This document shows, in pieces, positions 1 through 8,965 of a stretch of DNA of 64,000 bases. Made by a program: the position numbers and the translations under genes. A model generated the notes under the pieces. It searched no databases. It was not told the origin of the DNA and saw nothing but the letters and a program-made list of their open reading frames with translations. Where the stretch lies: NCBI RefSeq assembly GCF_004000905.1, contig NZ_BIMD01000002.1, positions 169,255 to 233,254 of the forward strand, in the 5' to 3' direction. The stretch comes from Paenibacillus humicus NBRC 102415 (GTDB lineage Bacteria > Bacillota > Bacilli > Paenibacillales > Paenibacillaceae). Within the stretch, counting starts at the first letter, position 1, and each line of letters begins with the position of its first letter.

Positions 1-551
1 TCCAGCTCAGCGGCGGAGCCGCGAGGCAAGGGCAGGCGCTGGTGACCGAAGCGCTGACCGAGCAGATGGATTTCACGCGGATAGCGGGCTGGTACAACCA
101 GGTATTCGCAGGAGCGCCGTCCTTCATTCCCGGCTTCGGCATCCGTGACGGGGAGCAGACGGCAAGCGTAGGAGGGACGGTCAAGCCCGAAACGGTATCG
201 CCGCTTGAAGGCGGCGCCGTCGTGAAGACGTTCGCCGAGTCGCTGGGCGGCGTGGAGATGGCGGGGCAGGCCGGAGGAGCGGTAAGGGCGGCCGAGCAGG
301 GACGGGTCCAGGTCGTCTCGGCCGACGACGCCAAGGGACCGACGATCGTCATCCAGCATGCCGACGGCCGTACGACCTATTACGGCCAGCTGGGCGAGGC
401 AGGCGTGCAGGTGAACGATTGGGTGACGGCCGGACAGGTGATCGGCAAGATGGGATCCGCGGCAGCGGACGGAAGCTTGCCCCTGCTCTATTTTGCGGTG
501 AAGGACAACGACCGCTACGTCGACCCGGCGGAAGTGGTTCCGCTTGATTAA
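1..551 (+). CDS. spoIVFA: stage IV sporulation protein FA, C-terminal part (5' truncated by window)
   Basis: The frame is open from the first bases of the window, so the amino end (expected to hold a membrane segment) lies outside. The visible part ends in an M23/LytM-like fold: a stretch with IVIQHADG, then YYGQL, then AGQVIGKMG. The usual second catalytic HxH is replaced by YGQ, so it is probably a non-enzymatic peptidase fold, as in the SpoIVFA family. SpoIVFA holds the SpoIVFB protease inactive in the outer forespore membrane until forespore signalling. The stop overlaps the next gene by 8 bases, the usual spoIVFA-spoIVFB arrangement, which is the strongest support. Confidence 0.85.
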   Translation, partial: QLSGGAARQGQALVTEALTEQMDFTRIAGWYNQVFAGAPSFIPGFGIRDGEQTASVGGTVKPETVSPLEGGAVVKTFAESLGGVEMAGQAGGAVRAAEQGRVQVVSADDAKGPTIVIQHADGRTTYYGQLGEAGVQVNDWVTAGQVIGKMGSAAADGSLPLLYFAVKDNDRYVDPAEVVPLD

Positions 552-1416
552 CATCCGGGGAGTGAGGTGGAGCCTTCATCCCTTGTTCGCGGTGCTGATG
601 CTGCTGTCGGTGATGACAGGCTATCTTGCCGAGCTCCTTACCCTTTTCACGCTCGTTTTCGTCCATGAGCTGGGACACGCGGCGGCAGCCTATGGGTACG
701 GATGGACGATCAGGGAGATCAAGCTGCTGCCGTTCGGAGGCGTAGCCGAGCTCGAGGAGAAGCCGGGAGCGCCGGCGCGCGAGGAGGCGGTCATCGCGCT
801 GGCAGGACCGCTCCAGAATGTATGGATGGCGGCAGCGGCCTGGGGGCTGGGCTCGCTTGGATGGATGGACGCGGGCTGGGCGGACTATCTGCTGCGCGCG
901 AACCTGCTCCTGCTCGCCTTCAATCTGCTGCCGATCTATCCGCTGGACGGCGGCAGGCTGCTCCGGATCGCCTGCGGGCTTCGCTTTACCTTTTATTCGA
1001 CGCTGAGGCTGACCGCATGGACCGGAATGGCGTTCAGCCTCGTCATGATCGGCTACGCGCTGCTGCCGCAGCTTCACCGGAGCAGCGGCATCCAGGCCAA
1101 TCTGCTGGCGGTAGGGCTGTTTCTGCTGGCGACCAACTGGACCTACCGGAAGCACATTCCGTTTCTATTCCTGCGTTTTCTCGTGAACAGGGATCGCGGG
1201 GCGAGAAGGCGGATTCGGGAAGGCGTCCGGGCGAGGCCGATTGTCGTGACGCAGCGGCATCCGGTCTGGACGACGGCGAGGCTGTTCCTGCGGGACCATT
1301 ATCATCTCGTCTACGTGATGGAAGAGCGGGGCCGGATCGTCAAGGTGCTGCCGGAGCAGAGGATCATCGAAGGATATTTGACGGGAGACCGTGCAGTTTC
1401 CGACCTTTTGAGGTAG
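544..1416 (+). CDS. spoIVFB: stage IV sporulation intramembrane metalloprotease SpoIVFB
   Basis: Site-2-protease family (M50) enzyme of 290 residues that processes pro-sigma-K in the mother cell. The zinc motif HELGH is at residues 41-45 and the third ligand region NLLPIYPLDGG at about 127-137 (Asp135). Several hydrophobic segments lie in the first two thirds. The last 80 or so residues fit the C-terminal CBS-like domain of the family. It starts with TTG and overlaps spoIVFA by 8 bases, suggesting coupled translation. Confidence 0.92.
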   Translation: MINIRGVRWSLHPLFAVLMLLSVMTGYLAELLTLFTLVFVHELGHAAAAYGYGWTIREIKLLPFGGVAELEEKPGAPAREEAVIALAGPLQNVWMAAAAWGLGSLGWMDAGWADYLLRANLLLLAFNLLPIYPLDGGRLLRIACGLRFTFYSTLRLTAWTGMAFSLVMIGYALLPQLHRSSGIQANLLAVGLFLLATNWTYRKHIPFLFLRFLVNRDRGARRRIREGVRARPIVVTQRHPVWTTARLFLRDHYHLVYVMEERGRIVKVLPEQRIIEGYLTGDRAVSDLLR

Positions 1417-1477
1417 AATAAGAGGCAAATCGAACGGTCTTGCAAAGACCGCGGGGGGCAGGTGTCACCGTCATATC

Positions 1478-2758
1478 ATGAGAACAATGCTGATTCAGGC
1501 GAACGGTGCGCTGCTGCAGACGGCGGTGCTTCAGGGCGGGCGCGTCATGGAGTTTTTCATGGAGGATGCATCGGAAGGCGGTTTGGTCGGCAATATGTAC
1601 AAAGGTCGCGTCGTCAACGTGCTGCCTGGCATGCAGGCGGCATTCGTCGATATCGGCCTGGCCAAAAACGCGTTTCTGTATATCGACGAGCTGCTCCATC
1701 CTGCAGCCGATCACGGCAAGGACAAGCCGGCCATCGCGGACCTGGTCCGTGTCGGCCAGGAGCTGCTCGTGCAGGTCATCAAGGAGCCGATCGGCGGCAA
1801 AGGAGCGCGGGTAACGACCCAGTTTTCCTTGCCGGGAAGATGGCTTGTCTACATGCCGGGCGCGGATTATGTCGGCGTATCCAAGAAGATCGGAGCCGAG
1901 AGCGAGCGCAGCAGGCTCCGAGGCGTCGGCGAGGAGCTGCGCAGAGGCAGCGAGGGCATCATCATGCGGACCGTGGCGGCCGGCGAGAGCCTGCATTCGC
2001 TGCGCCATGACCTGATGCAGCTCAGGGAAAGCTGGGAAGCGGTGGTGAAGAAGGCCAAAGGGCTCAAGCCGCCCCAGCCGGTCCTTCGCGAGGCGGCCTT
2101 GATGAGGCGGACGTTCCGCGACGTCTTCACGCCGGGCACCGAGGTGTACTTCGACGATCGGTCCCGGTACGAGGAGGCGCTGGGACTGGTCCGGGAGCTG
2201 GCGCCGGGCAGCGAGGCGCGGCTTCACCTGGCGGACAGGCAGGGCGGCAAGACCCTCTTCGAGCAGCATGGAATCGCCGAGCAGCTGAGCGCGGCCTTCC
2301 AGACGCGGATCTGGCTGCCGAGCGGCGGCTACCTCGTCTGGGAGCAGACCGAGGCGCTTACGGTCATCGATGTCAACACGGGCAAGTTCACCGGAACAAG
2401 CGGCTTGGAGGATACGGTGTTCCGCACGAACATGGAGGCGGCCCGCGAGATCGCCCGCCTGCTCCGGCTGCGCGACGTGGGCGGCATCATCATCGTGGAT
2501 TTCATCGATATGGAAGACGGCATCCATCGGGAGAAGGTGCGCCATCAGCTCGAGGACGCCTCGCGGGACGACCGGAGCAAATGCCAGGTTCACGGCTGGA
2601 CCCGGCTCGGCCTGCTCGAGATTACCCGCAAGAAAACGCGCAAGAGCATCGGGCCCAAGTTCCATGAGATCTGCGGCAGCTGCGGCGGGAGCGGGCAACG
2701 GTACGTCGGGCTCTCTCCGCGCGCCAAGGGCGGTCAGGATGGACGAGCTTCGACATAG
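1478..2758 (+). CDS. rng: ribonuclease E/G family protein
   Basis: Endoribonuclease of 426 residues in the Rne/Rng family, acting in mRNA turnover and rRNA processing. An S1-like RNA-binding segment spans roughly residues 37-120. The metal-binding aspartates fit Asp298 (VIDVNTGKF) and Asp341 (IVDFIDMED). A CxxC zinc-link pair is at Cys399/Cys402. It lacks the long C-terminal scaffold of E. coli RNase E, so it is of the RNase G type. B. subtilis has no member of this family, but other Firmicutes carry it just before rplU, as here. The ATG at 1478 is the start giving the canonical amino end; its ribosome site is weak. Confidence 0.9.
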   Translation: MRTMLIQANGALLQTAVLQGGRVMEFFMEDASEGGLVGNMYKGRVVNVLPGMQAAFVDIGLAKNAFLYIDELLHPAADHGKDKPAIADLVRVGQELLVQVIKEPIGGKGARVTTQFSLPGRWLVYMPGADYVGVSKKIGAESERSRLRGVGEELRRGSEGIIMRTVAAGESLHSLRHDLMQLRESWEAVVKKAKGLKPPQPVLREAALMRRTFRDVFTPGTEVYFDDRSRYEEALGLVRELAPGSEARLHLADRQGGKTLFEQHGIAEQLSAAFQTRIWLPSGGYLVWEQTEALTVIDVNTGKFTGTSGLEDTVFRTNMEAAREIARLLRLRDVGGIIIVDFIDMEDGIHREKVRHQLEDASRDDRSKCQVHGWTRLGLLEITRKKTRKSIGPKFHEICGSCGGSGQRYVGLSPRAKGGQDGRAST

Positions 2759-2761
2759 CTA

Positions 2762-2790
2762 TTGTATGAGCGCCTAGGATATGGTACACT
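2762..2790 (+). promoter_or_regulatory. sigma-A-type promoter of rplU operon
   Basis: TTGTAT (2762-2767), a 17-base spacer and TACACT (2785-2790). It begins immediately after the rng stop codon and would start transcription near 2797, at the leader hairpin. Confidence 0.5.
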
Positions 2791-2796
2791 ACTTTG

Positions 2797-2915
2797 GTGT
2801 ATGTCCCCCGAGGACATATATGGTACCGCACCGGACGGGTTTTCAAGCCGGGATCTCGCTCGTCGATTTCCCCACCTTTTCCAGGCGAGTCTTCGACTAT
2901 AAGGAGGTGCACCAT
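2797..2915 (+). promoter_or_regulatory. rplU 5' leader, candidate ribosomal L21 leader
   Basis: About 120 bases separate the promoter from rplU. They open with a perfect hairpin, TATGTCC (2800-2806) with GGACATA (2812-2818) around a 5-base loop. Firmicute rplU genes often carry an autoregulatory L21 leader. Placement fits, but I could not match the full consensus by eye. A strong ribosome site AAGGAGGTG lies just before the ATG. Confidence 0.45.
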
Positions 2916-2917
2916 CC

Positions 2918-3229
2918 ATGTTCGCAATTATCGAAACAGGCGGCAAGCAGTACAAAGTTCAGCAAGGCGACGTTCTCTACATCGAGAAGCTGAACGCCGG
3001 CGAAGGCGATACGGTAACGTTTGATCGCGTCCTGGCCGTATCCAAGGACGGAGGTCTCGTGACGGGTTCCCCGATCGTTTCCGGAGCTACGGTTTCCGGC
3101 AAGGTCGAGAAAATCGGCAGAGGCAAGAAGATCATCGTGTACAAGTACAAAGCCAAGAAGAACTACCGCCGCAAGCAAGGCCACCGTCAGCCGTACACGA
3201 AAGTCACGATCGAAAGCATCCAAGCGTAA
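2918..3229 (+). CDS. rplU: 50S ribosomal protein L21
   Basis: Large-subunit protein of 103 residues that binds 23S rRNA. The start [14 protein letters not shown] and the lysine-rich [14 protein letters not shown] region near the carboxyl end are diagnostic. It is first in the usual rplU-prp-rpmA cluster and is preceded by a good Shine-Dalgarno sequence 7-10 bases upstream. Length is normal for the family. Confidence 0.98.
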   Translation: MFAIIETGGKQYKVQQGDVLYIEKLNAGEGDTVTFDRVLAVSKDGGLVTGSPIVSGATVSGKVEKIGRGKKIIVYKYKAKKNYRRKQGHRQPYTKVTIESIQA

Positions 3230-3241
3230 GCTGGTGCTCTC

Positions 3242-3577
3242 ATGATCGAGGTTACGTTCATCCGGCGGTCCGGTGACCGGCATATTACCGCCTTCTCCGT
3301 CAAGGGGCACGCGAAATATGCCAAAGCGGGCAAAGATATCGTATGCGCAGGTGTATCCGCCGTTACGGTGGGCACCGTGAATTCTATTGAGGCGTTGGCA
3401 GGCGTCGCCCTGCCGGCCGTCATGAAGAATGGATGGCTCCAATCGGAAATTCCAGCTCTGCAGGACGAAACGGCCGACGGCCGGGTCCAGCTGCTTCTGG
3501 AATCCATGGTGGTGATGCTGAGCGGAATCGCCGATTCCTACAGCAAATTCGTCACCTTGAACGAAGAGCTAGTTTAA
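3242..3577 (+). CDS. prp: ribosomal-processing cysteine protease Prp
   Basis: Small cysteine protease (111 residues) that removes the N-terminal extension of ribosomal protein L27. The catalytic pair fits His23 (KGHAKYA) and Cys35 (DIVCAGVSA). It sits between rplU and rpmA, the conserved position of ysxB/prp in Firmicutes. Its substrate site is visible in the next gene. Prp and an L27 extension occur together in Firmicutes and their relatives. Confidence 0.93.
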   Translation: MIEVTFIRRSGDRHITAFSVKGHAKYAKAGKDIVCAGVSAVTVGTVNSIEALAGVALPAVMKNGWLQSEIPALQDETADGRVQLLLESMVVMLSGIADSYSKFVTLNEELV

Positions 3578-3597
3578 CGAGAAGGGAGGACACCGAC

Positions 3598-3909
3598 ATG
3601 TTGAAACTGAATCTTCAGTTGTTCGCTTCCAAAAAGGGCGTAGGCTCCACGAAGAACGGACGCGACAGCCAATCGAAGCGCCTCGGCGCCAAGCGTGCTG
3701 ACGGTCAAGTCGTAAGCGCGGGCAGCATCCTGTTCCGTCAACGCGGAACGAAGATCCACCCGGGCAACAACGTGGGCATCGGCAAGGATGACACGCTGTA
3801 CGCTCTGATCGACGGCGTCGTCAAGTTCGAGCGTTGGGGACGCGACCGCAAGAAAGCCAGCGTTTATCCCGTTGATCTGGCTCCGGTAGCTGCAGCAGTA
3901 GAAGCTTAA
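3598..3909 (+). CDS. rpmA: 50S ribosomal protein L27 with cleavable N-terminal extension
   Basis: L27 (103 residues) contacts the peptidyl-transferase centre through its amino tail. The start is the ATG at 3598 after GGGAGGA; an upstream extension of the frame runs through prp and is not used. The protein begins [14 protein letters not shown], containing the conserved Prp cleavage sequence LQLFA before the mature SKKG end. A strong terminator follows. Confidence 0.97.
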   Translation: MLKLNLQLFASKKGVGSTKNGRDSQSKRLGAKRADGQVVSAGSILFRQRGTKIHPGNNVGIGKDDTLYALIDGVVKFERWGRDRKKASVYPVDLAPVAAAVEA

Positions 3910-3926
3910 GTTCACGAGAGACGCGA

Positions 3927-3958
3927 CCCGGCCTGATTTGAACAGGCCGGGTTTTTTT
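3927..3958 (+). terminator. intrinsic terminator after rpmA
   Basis: CCCGGCCTG (3927-3935) pairs perfectly with CAGGCCGGG (3943-3951) around a 7-base loop, followed by seven T. Confidence 0.93.
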
Positions 3959-4030
3959 GTCAACAAATTGCCGGCTGCATACGGAGTTGGCTGGCCAGGG
4001 CATCCTTAAGGCAGAAAGTGGGATAAACGT

Positions 4031-4765
4031 ATGAATCGCATCGGATCGGCTAAGCTGTATGCAGCGGGGTCTGTCCTGCTGCCTGCAGCAGGCGTGATCA
4101 TTCGGCCTTCCTTGCTATGGACGCATATTTTGTTCATTCTATGGGCCGTTGCCGCAGCTGCCTTCTGGATTGTCCAGGAGCGCAAGGAGCATGAGGAACG
4201 CGCCAGGCGCGCCTCCGCGCTCCAGCAGCAAGCCTCCATCCGTACGCTGAATCATCACCGGCATGACTGGATGAACGATTTGCAGGTGCTGTACGGCTAT
4301 ATCCGCATCGGCAAGCTGGATAGGGCTGCTGCCAGCGTGGAACGGATCCGGGACAAGATGGCGGTGGAGAGCAAGATCGCTCACCTGGGCATTCCTTCTC
4401 TCGTCGCCTATCTGCAATCTTTCCGCACGCTCAGCCACAATCTGGTGCTTGAAGTGGACGTCGAGGACAACCTCACGCTGGAGGATTTCCAGCTTGACCG
4501 AGACCGGACCGCGGATGCCCTGATCGAAGTCATTAACGCTTATCGCTTCGGCGTCAAGCCGGGAATCGGCGATCCTGCCGTCCTGGTGCTGAAGCTGTCC
4601 CGCGCAGCCGATGAGCTGATGGTGGAGCTGGAGTTCGCCGGCGAGCTGCGCGACGGCGATGAGCTGGTAGATAAATTGGAGCAGCGTCTGCGCGGAACCC
4701 CGCTGCAGGCCGTCAGCCTGAAGCAGTTCCGCCATGTGCTGCTTAAGGCTCCGCTCTGCGCATAA
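4031..4765 (+). CDS. spo0B: sporulation initiation phosphotransferase Spo0B, with N-terminal membrane segments
   Basis: Phosphorelay protein passing phosphate from Spo0F to Spo0A. The phosphorylated histidine fits His78 in the [11 protein letters not shown] motif, followed by the helical-hairpin dimerisation region and a kinase-like C-terminal half without obvious ATP-binding boxes. It is 244 residues, about 50 longer than B. subtilis Spo0B. The extra amino part holds two hydrophobic stretches (about residues 11-26 and 28-48) and a charged linker, so the protein may be membrane-anchored. It lies directly before obg, the conserved position. Confidence 0.88.
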   Translation: MNRIGSAKLYAAGSVLLPAAGVIIRPSLLWTHILFILWAVAAAAFWIVQERKEHEERARRASALQQQASIRTLNHHRHDWMNDLQVLYGYIRIGKLDRAAASVERIRDKMAVESKIAHLGIPSLVAYLQSFRTLSHNLVLEVDVEDNLTLEDFQLDRDRTADALIEVINAYRFGVKPGIGDPAVLVLKLSRAADELMVELEFAGELRDGDELVDKLEQRLRGTPLQAVSLKQFRHVLLKAPLCA

Positions 4766-4778
4766 TTGGAGGCTAATC

Positions 4779-6104
4779 ATGTTTGTCGATAAAGCAAAAA
4801 TATTTGTCAAAGGCGGAGACGGCGGAGACGGCATCGTATCGTTCCGGAGGGAGAAATACGTGCCCGAGGGCGGTCCAGCAGGCGGGGACGGCGGCCGTGG
4901 AGGCAATGTCATCTTCCGTGTGGACGAGGGCTTGCGCACGCTGATGGACTTCCGCTATCAGAAGCACTTCAAGGGCGAACGCGGCGAGCGGGGCCGTCCG
5001 AAGAGCATGCATGGAGCCGGAGCCGAGGATACGATCGTGCGCATTCCCCCGGGAACGATCATCATTGATGACGATACCGGCGAAATTGTCGGGGATATGA
5101 CCCGCCACGGACAACAGGTCATCGTCGGCAAAGGCGGACGGGGCGGACGGGGCAACCCGCGCTTCGCGACGATCAGCAACCCCGCTCCCGAAATCGCGGA
5201 GAAGGGCGAGGAGGGCCAGGAGCGCTGGCTCGTGCTGGAGCTCAAGGTCATGGCCGATGTCGGGCTCGTCGGTTTCCCGAGCGTGGGCAAATCGACGCTG
5301 CTGTCGATCGTATCCGCCGCCAGACCGAAGATCGGCGCCTACCATTTTACGACGATCACGCCCAATCTTGGTGTTGTCGATGTCGAAGAGGGCCGCAGCT
5401 TCGTCATGGCCGACTTGCCGGGCTTGATTGAAGGCGCACATGAAGGCATCGGCCTTGGCCATGAATTCCTGCGCCATGTCGAGCGCACCCGAGTCATCAT
5501 CCATGTCGTCGACATGTCGGGCACCGAAGGACGCGATCCGTTCGAGGACTGGCTGAAGATCAACGAAGAGCTCGTGCTCTACAACGCCAAGCTCGCCGAG
5601 CGTCCGCAGATCATCGCAGCCAACAAGATGGACATGCCCGAATCCGCCGCGAATCTGGAGCTGTTCCGCCAGAAGCTGGCGGAACGCGAAGAGGAAGGCC
5701 AGACCTACGACATCGTTCCCATCTCCTCGCTGACCAAGGAAGGCATTCAGGAGCTGCTCTACAAGGCAGCCGCAAAGCTGGATGAAATTCCGGAAGCGCC
5801 TGAACTCGAGGAGGTAAAGGAAGTCGAGGAGCGGAAAATTTACCGTCATGCCGAGAAGAAGGAAGAGCCGTTCCGCGTGTACCGCGAGAACGACTACTAT
5901 GTCGTGGAGAGCGAATCGTTCGAGCGTCAGCTCAAGCGGATTCACCTCAACTCGTATGACGCCGTGAACCGCTTCGGCCGCATGCTGCGCAAGATGGGCG
6001 TCGATTCCGCTCTGCGGAAAATCGGAGCCAAGGATGGAGATACGGTGCATCTCGGCGAATTCGTGTTCGAATTTTTCGAGGGAAGCGAATACTCCCCGGA
6101 ATAA
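4779..6104 (+). CDS. obg: GTPase Obg/CgtA
   Basis: Essential ribosome-associated GTPase of 441 residues, linked to 50S assembly, stress response and sporulation. The glycine-rich Obg fold is at 1-158, the P-loop GFPSVGKST at 165-173, switch [14 protein letters not shown] from 212 and NKMD at 282-285. An OCT domain fills roughly the last 90 residues. The ATG at 4779 follows TTGGAGG; an upstream in-frame extension overlaps spo0B and is rejected. The gene is 13 bases after spo0B, so they are probably co-transcribed. Confidence 0.97.
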   Translation: MFVDKAKIFVKGGDGGDGIVSFRREKYVPEGGPAGGDGGRGGNVIFRVDEGLRTLMDFRYQKHFKGERGERGRPKSMHGAGAEDTIVRIPPGTIIIDDDTGEIVGDMTRHGQQVIVGKGGRGGRGNPRFATISNPAPEIAEKGEEGQERWLVLELKVMADVGLVGFPSVGKSTLLSIVSAARPKIGAYHFTTITPNLGVVDVEEGRSFVMADLPGLIEGAHEGIGLGHEFLRHVERTRVIIHVVDMSGTEGRDPFEDWLKINEELVLYNAKLAERPQIIAANKMDMPESAANLELFRQKLAEREEEGQTYDIVPISSLTKEGIQELLYKAAAKLDEIPEAPELEEVKEVEERKIYRHAEKKEEPFRVYRENDYYVVESESFERQLKRIHLNSYDAVNRFGRMLRKMGVDSALRKIGAKDGDTVHLGEFVFEFFEGSEYSPE

Positions 6105-6124
6105 GAGGCAAGCAGGGGGAGTCG

Positions 6125-6150
6125 GGCCGGGAGAAATCCGGGCCTTTTCC
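6125..6150 (+). terminator. probable terminator after obg
   Basis: GGCC-G-GGA (6125-6132) pairs with TCC-G-GGCC (6137-6144) with one internal mismatch and a GAAA loop, followed by TTTTCCTTT. Confidence 0.6.
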
Positions 6151-6256
6151 TTTGTCTTTTTATAGATAACTCCTATAAAGTGATGGTTATTTTATATTTC
6201 AAAATAATAATGAATTCCCTTATGATGAGACTAAGAAAAGAAACGGGGTGGCAGCG

Positions 6257-6931
6257 ATGGGAGATCGGGTTCAGCAGCAATTCGATGCGGTTTCGTCTCG
6301 ATATGACGCACAGCGGAGAATGCTGATTCCTTGCTTCGACGACTTTTACGGAATGGCGGCCTGGGCCGCCGACAGCGCCGCAGCGGAGCCGAGGATATTG
6401 GATTTAGGGGCGGGAACGGGGCTGATGTCCTCCTTTATGAGGCAGCGTTATCCGAGAGCGCATATTACGCTGACGGATTTCACGGCAAGCATGCTGGACA
6501 AGGCGAGAGAACGATTTGCGGGCGACAGCCGAGTCGATTTCGTGCAAGCGGATATGACGGGCGAGCTTCCCGAAGGGCCTTACGACCTGATCGTTTCCTC
6601 GCTGGCCATCCATCATCTGCGGCATGAGGATAAGCGGTTGTTGTTCGGCAGCGTGATGGCGCGGCTTGAAGACGGAGGCCGCTTCGTCAATGCCGATCAA
6701 GCCGCGGCGGAGTCCCCGTTGTTCGACCGGCTGTACCGGGAGCAGTGGCAGAGGGATATTTATGACGGCCGCTTGGCCGCGGAGGAGGCGGACGCCTCCG
6801 TGCTTCGAAGGGAAGTCGACATCAACGCGAAAGTGTCCGAGCAGCTTCGCTGGATGGAGGAAGCGGGCTTCTCCAGCGTCGATTGCGTCTATAAATATCG
6901 GGATTTTGCCGTGTTCTGCGCCGTGAAATAA
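6257..6931 (+). CDS. class I SAM-dependent methyltransferase
   Basis: Predicted small-molecule methyltransferase of 224 residues. SAM motif I is ILDLGAGTG (47-55), followed by an acidic motif II (ITLTDFTASML) and a VQADM motif. The substrate is unknown. The ATG at 6257 is chosen because GGGGTGG lies 6-12 bases before it; a GTG at 6248 is possible. It sits between obg and the thrR-like gene with its own AT-rich upstream region and terminators on both sides. In B. subtilis obg is followed directly by the ACT-domain gene, so this looks like an inserted accessory gene. Confidence 0.8.
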   Translation: MGDRVQQQFDAVSSRYDAQRRMLIPCFDDFYGMAAWAADSAAAEPRILDLGAGTGLMSSFMRQRYPRAHITLTDFTASMLDKARERFAGDSRVDFVQADMTGELPEGPYDLIVSSLAIHHLRHEDKRLLFGSVMARLEDGGRFVNADQAAAESPLFDRLYREQWQRDIYDGRLAAEEADASVLRREVDINAKVSEQLRWMEEAGFSSVDCVYKYRDFAVFCAVK

Positions 6932-6988
6932 AGGGCCGCAAAACGATGTTCCGCTTAGAAACAGGTGAATAGATAGAGAGAGCAACAC

Positions 6989-7022
6989 AGCTGCCGGATG
7001 ATTGTCGATCGGGCAGCTTTTC
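6989..7022 (+). terminator. terminator after methyltransferase gene
   Basis: AGCTGCC (6989-6995) pairs with GGCAGCT (7012-7018), with extra pairs possible in the 16-base loop, followed by a short T run. Confidence 0.6.
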
Positions 7023-7055
7023 TGATGGCAGTTTATGCGTTATAATGTACATAAA

Positions 7056-7069
7056 TTCGTTAAAACGAA
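7056..7069. promoter_or_regulatory. perfect palindrome upstream of thrR-like gene, candidate operator
   Basis: TTCGTT-AA-AACGAA is a perfect inverted repeat. A TATAAT hexamer lies just upstream at 7041-7046, and the main promoter of the next gene lies at 7091-7119. Placement between two candidate promoter elements suggests a repressor site; no regulator is shown. Confidence 0.35.
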
Positions 7070-7090
7070 CATTGGGCATGAAATCAACGG

Positions 7091-7119
7091 TTGCCGAAAG
7101 GATCGGTTTTCCGTATAAT
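7091..7119 (+). promoter_or_regulatory. sigma-A promoter of thrR-hom-thrB-pheA
   Basis: TTGCCG (7091-7096), 17-base spacer, perfect TATAAT (7114-7119), 42 bases before the ATG. Confidence 0.7.
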
Positions 7120-7160
7120 GTCCTCTATGGGAGTACATCTGTCTACGCTGGGAGGACGAA

Positions 7161-7601
7161 ATGTTGACAGAGCGATATTATGTCGTCCGCGAGGATTTGC
7201 TGCCCGAAGCCATCATCAAGACGATCGCGGTCAAGGAGATGCTGGCGCGCGGCGAAGCGGCCACCATCCATGAGGCGGTGGAGAAGGCGGATCTGTCGCG
7301 CAGCGCGTTTTATAAGTATCGGGAAGGCGTGTTGACGCTGGGGGAGCTGGAGCGGGGGTCGATCATTACGGTGTCCATCGATTTGGAGCATCGGGCCGGC
7401 ATTTTGTCCCAAGTGCTCAGCATGTTCGCGGCCCGAGGCGGCAACGTGCTGACGATCCATCAGAGCATCCCGCTGCAAGGCTCCGCCAATGTGGTGCTGT
7501 CGGTAGATACGGCTCCGATGAAGGATGAAGTGTTCGCATTCGTGGACGAACTTCGCTTGGTGCCAGGCGTCAAGCGGGCTTCGGTCATCGGCCAGGGATA
7601 G
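7161..7601 (+). CDS. thrR: ACT-domain regulator, ThrR/PheB family (UPF0735)
   Basis: Protein of 146 residues with a helix-turn-helix-like amino part (about 18-56, including LSRSAFYKYREGV) and a C-terminal ACT domain (about 70-143) that would bind an amino acid. The B. subtilis homologue (formerly pheB/yszB) has been described as ThrR, a repressor of threonine biosynthesis genes. Here it lies directly before hom and thrB, which fits that role better than the old phenylalanine label. The ATG follows GGGAGGA. Confidence 0.82.
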   Translation: MLTERYYVVREDLLPEAIIKTIAVKEMLARGEAATIHEAVEKADLSRSAFYKYREGVLTLGELERGSIITVSIDLEHRAGILSQVLSMFAARGGNVLTIHQSIPLQGSANVVLSVDTAPMKDEVFAFVDELRLVPGVKRASVIGQG

Positions 7602-7678
7602 AAAAGCGCTGCGTCCGGTGCTGTGAATGCCGGATCGGCCTAAGCATGTCGACTAGGAACAGGAACGGGGGAATGGCG

Positions 7679-8965
7679 ATGAAGCCGGTTAAGGTAGGGT
7701 TGCTCGGACTAGGAACGGTGGGCACGGGAGTCGTGCGGATCGTGGAGGGCCATCAGGCGGATTTGCGCAGCCAGGTCGGATCTCCGATCGAGATTGAGAA
7801 GGTGCTCGTGCAGAACGTGGAGAAGACGAGGACGATCGGCATCGATGCGGCGAAGCTGACGACCGATCCGTGGGAGATCATCCGCAATCCGGAGATCGAT
7901 GTCATCGTAGAAGTCATGGGCGGCATCGAGAACACGAAGGAGTATATTCTCGAAGCTCTCTCGCGCGGCAAGCATATCGTCACGGCCAACAAGGATCTGA
8001 TGGCGCTGCATGGCCGCGAGATTCTGGCCAGGGCCAGCGAGCAGCGCTGCGACGTTCTGTACGAAGCCAGCGTGGCTGGCGGCATTCCGATCATCCGCAC
8101 GCTCAACGAAGGCTTCTCCTCGGACCGCATTACCAAAATCATGGGCATCGTCAACGGCACGACCAACTACATCCTGACGAAAATGAGCCAGGAGGGGGCG
8201 TCCTACGCCGACGTGCTGAAGGAGGCCCAGGATCTCGGCTACGCCGAAGCCGATCCGACCTCCGATGTGGAAGGGCTTGATGCCGCCCGCAAAATGACCA
8301 TTCTCTCCCGGCTCGGCTTCCGCTCGGAAGTCAATCTGGAAGACGTGTCGGTCAAGGGCATCTCCTCCGTCTCCAAGGAAGACATCGCCTACGCGAAGCG
8401 GCTCGGCTACGAGGTCAAGCTGCTCGGCATCGCCGAGCGCCGGGACGAGTCGATCAGCGTCAGCGTGCAGCCGACGATGGTGAAGACGACCCATCCGATC
8501 GCCTCGGTCAACGGGGTGTTCAACGCCGTGTACGTCCACGGCGAAGCTGTCGGGGAAACGATGTTCTACGGCGCGGGCGCCGGAGAGCTGCCGACGGCGA
8601 CCTCGGTCGTCGCGGATCTCGTGTCCGTGGTGAAAAACCTGAAGATCGGCGTCAACGGCCAGCAGGGCGTCATTTCCTACAACGAGAAGCGGCTCAAGAC
8701 CGACGAGCAGATCTCGTCCAAGAACTTCCTCCGGCTCCATGTCGCGGACAAAGCCGGCGTTCTCGCCCGGATTACGCAGGTGTTCGCCGAATACGAAGTC
8801 AGCCTCGAATCCGTCATCCAGCAGCCGAATGCGGATCTGAAGGAAGCGGAGATCATCGTGATTACCCATAATGCCAGCAAGGCCGCGATGAATAAAGTGC
8901 TGGACGCCTTCCAGACGCTGGATGTCATCCAGAACGTGCAGAGCGTCTACCGGGTGGAAGGCTGA
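7679..8965 (+). CDS. hom: homoserine dehydrogenase
   Basis: Reduces aspartate semialdehyde to homoserine, the branch to threonine and methionine. It has 428 residues: an NAD(P)-binding GLLGLGTVGTGVV at 7-19, the catalytic domain with GIVNGTTNYILTKM, and a C-terminal ACT domain expected to bind threonine. The ATG at 7679 is preferred because GGGGG lies 7 bases upstream; an ATG at 7673 and one at 7646 are in the same frame. It overlaps thrB by one base. Confidence 0.96.
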   Translation: MKPVKVGLLGLGTVGTGVVRIVEGHQADLRSQVGSPIEIEKVLVQNVEKTRTIGIDAAKLTTDPWEIIRNPEIDVIVEVMGGIENTKEYILEALSRGKHIVTANKDLMALHGREILARASEQRCDVLYEASVAGGIPIIRTLNEGFSSDRITKIMGIVNGTTNYILTKMSQEGASYADVLKEAQDLGYAEADPTSDVEGLDAARKMTILSRLGFRSEVNLEDVSVKGISSVSKEDIAYAKRLGYEVKLLGIAERRDESISVSVQPTMVKTTHPIASVNGVFNAVYVHGEAVGETMFYGAGAGELPTATSVVADLVSVVKNLKIGVNGQQGVISYNEKRLKTDEQISSKNFLRLHVADKAGVLARITQVFAEYEVSLESVIQQPNADLKEAEIIVITHNASKAAMNKVLDAFQTLDVIQNVQSVYRVEG

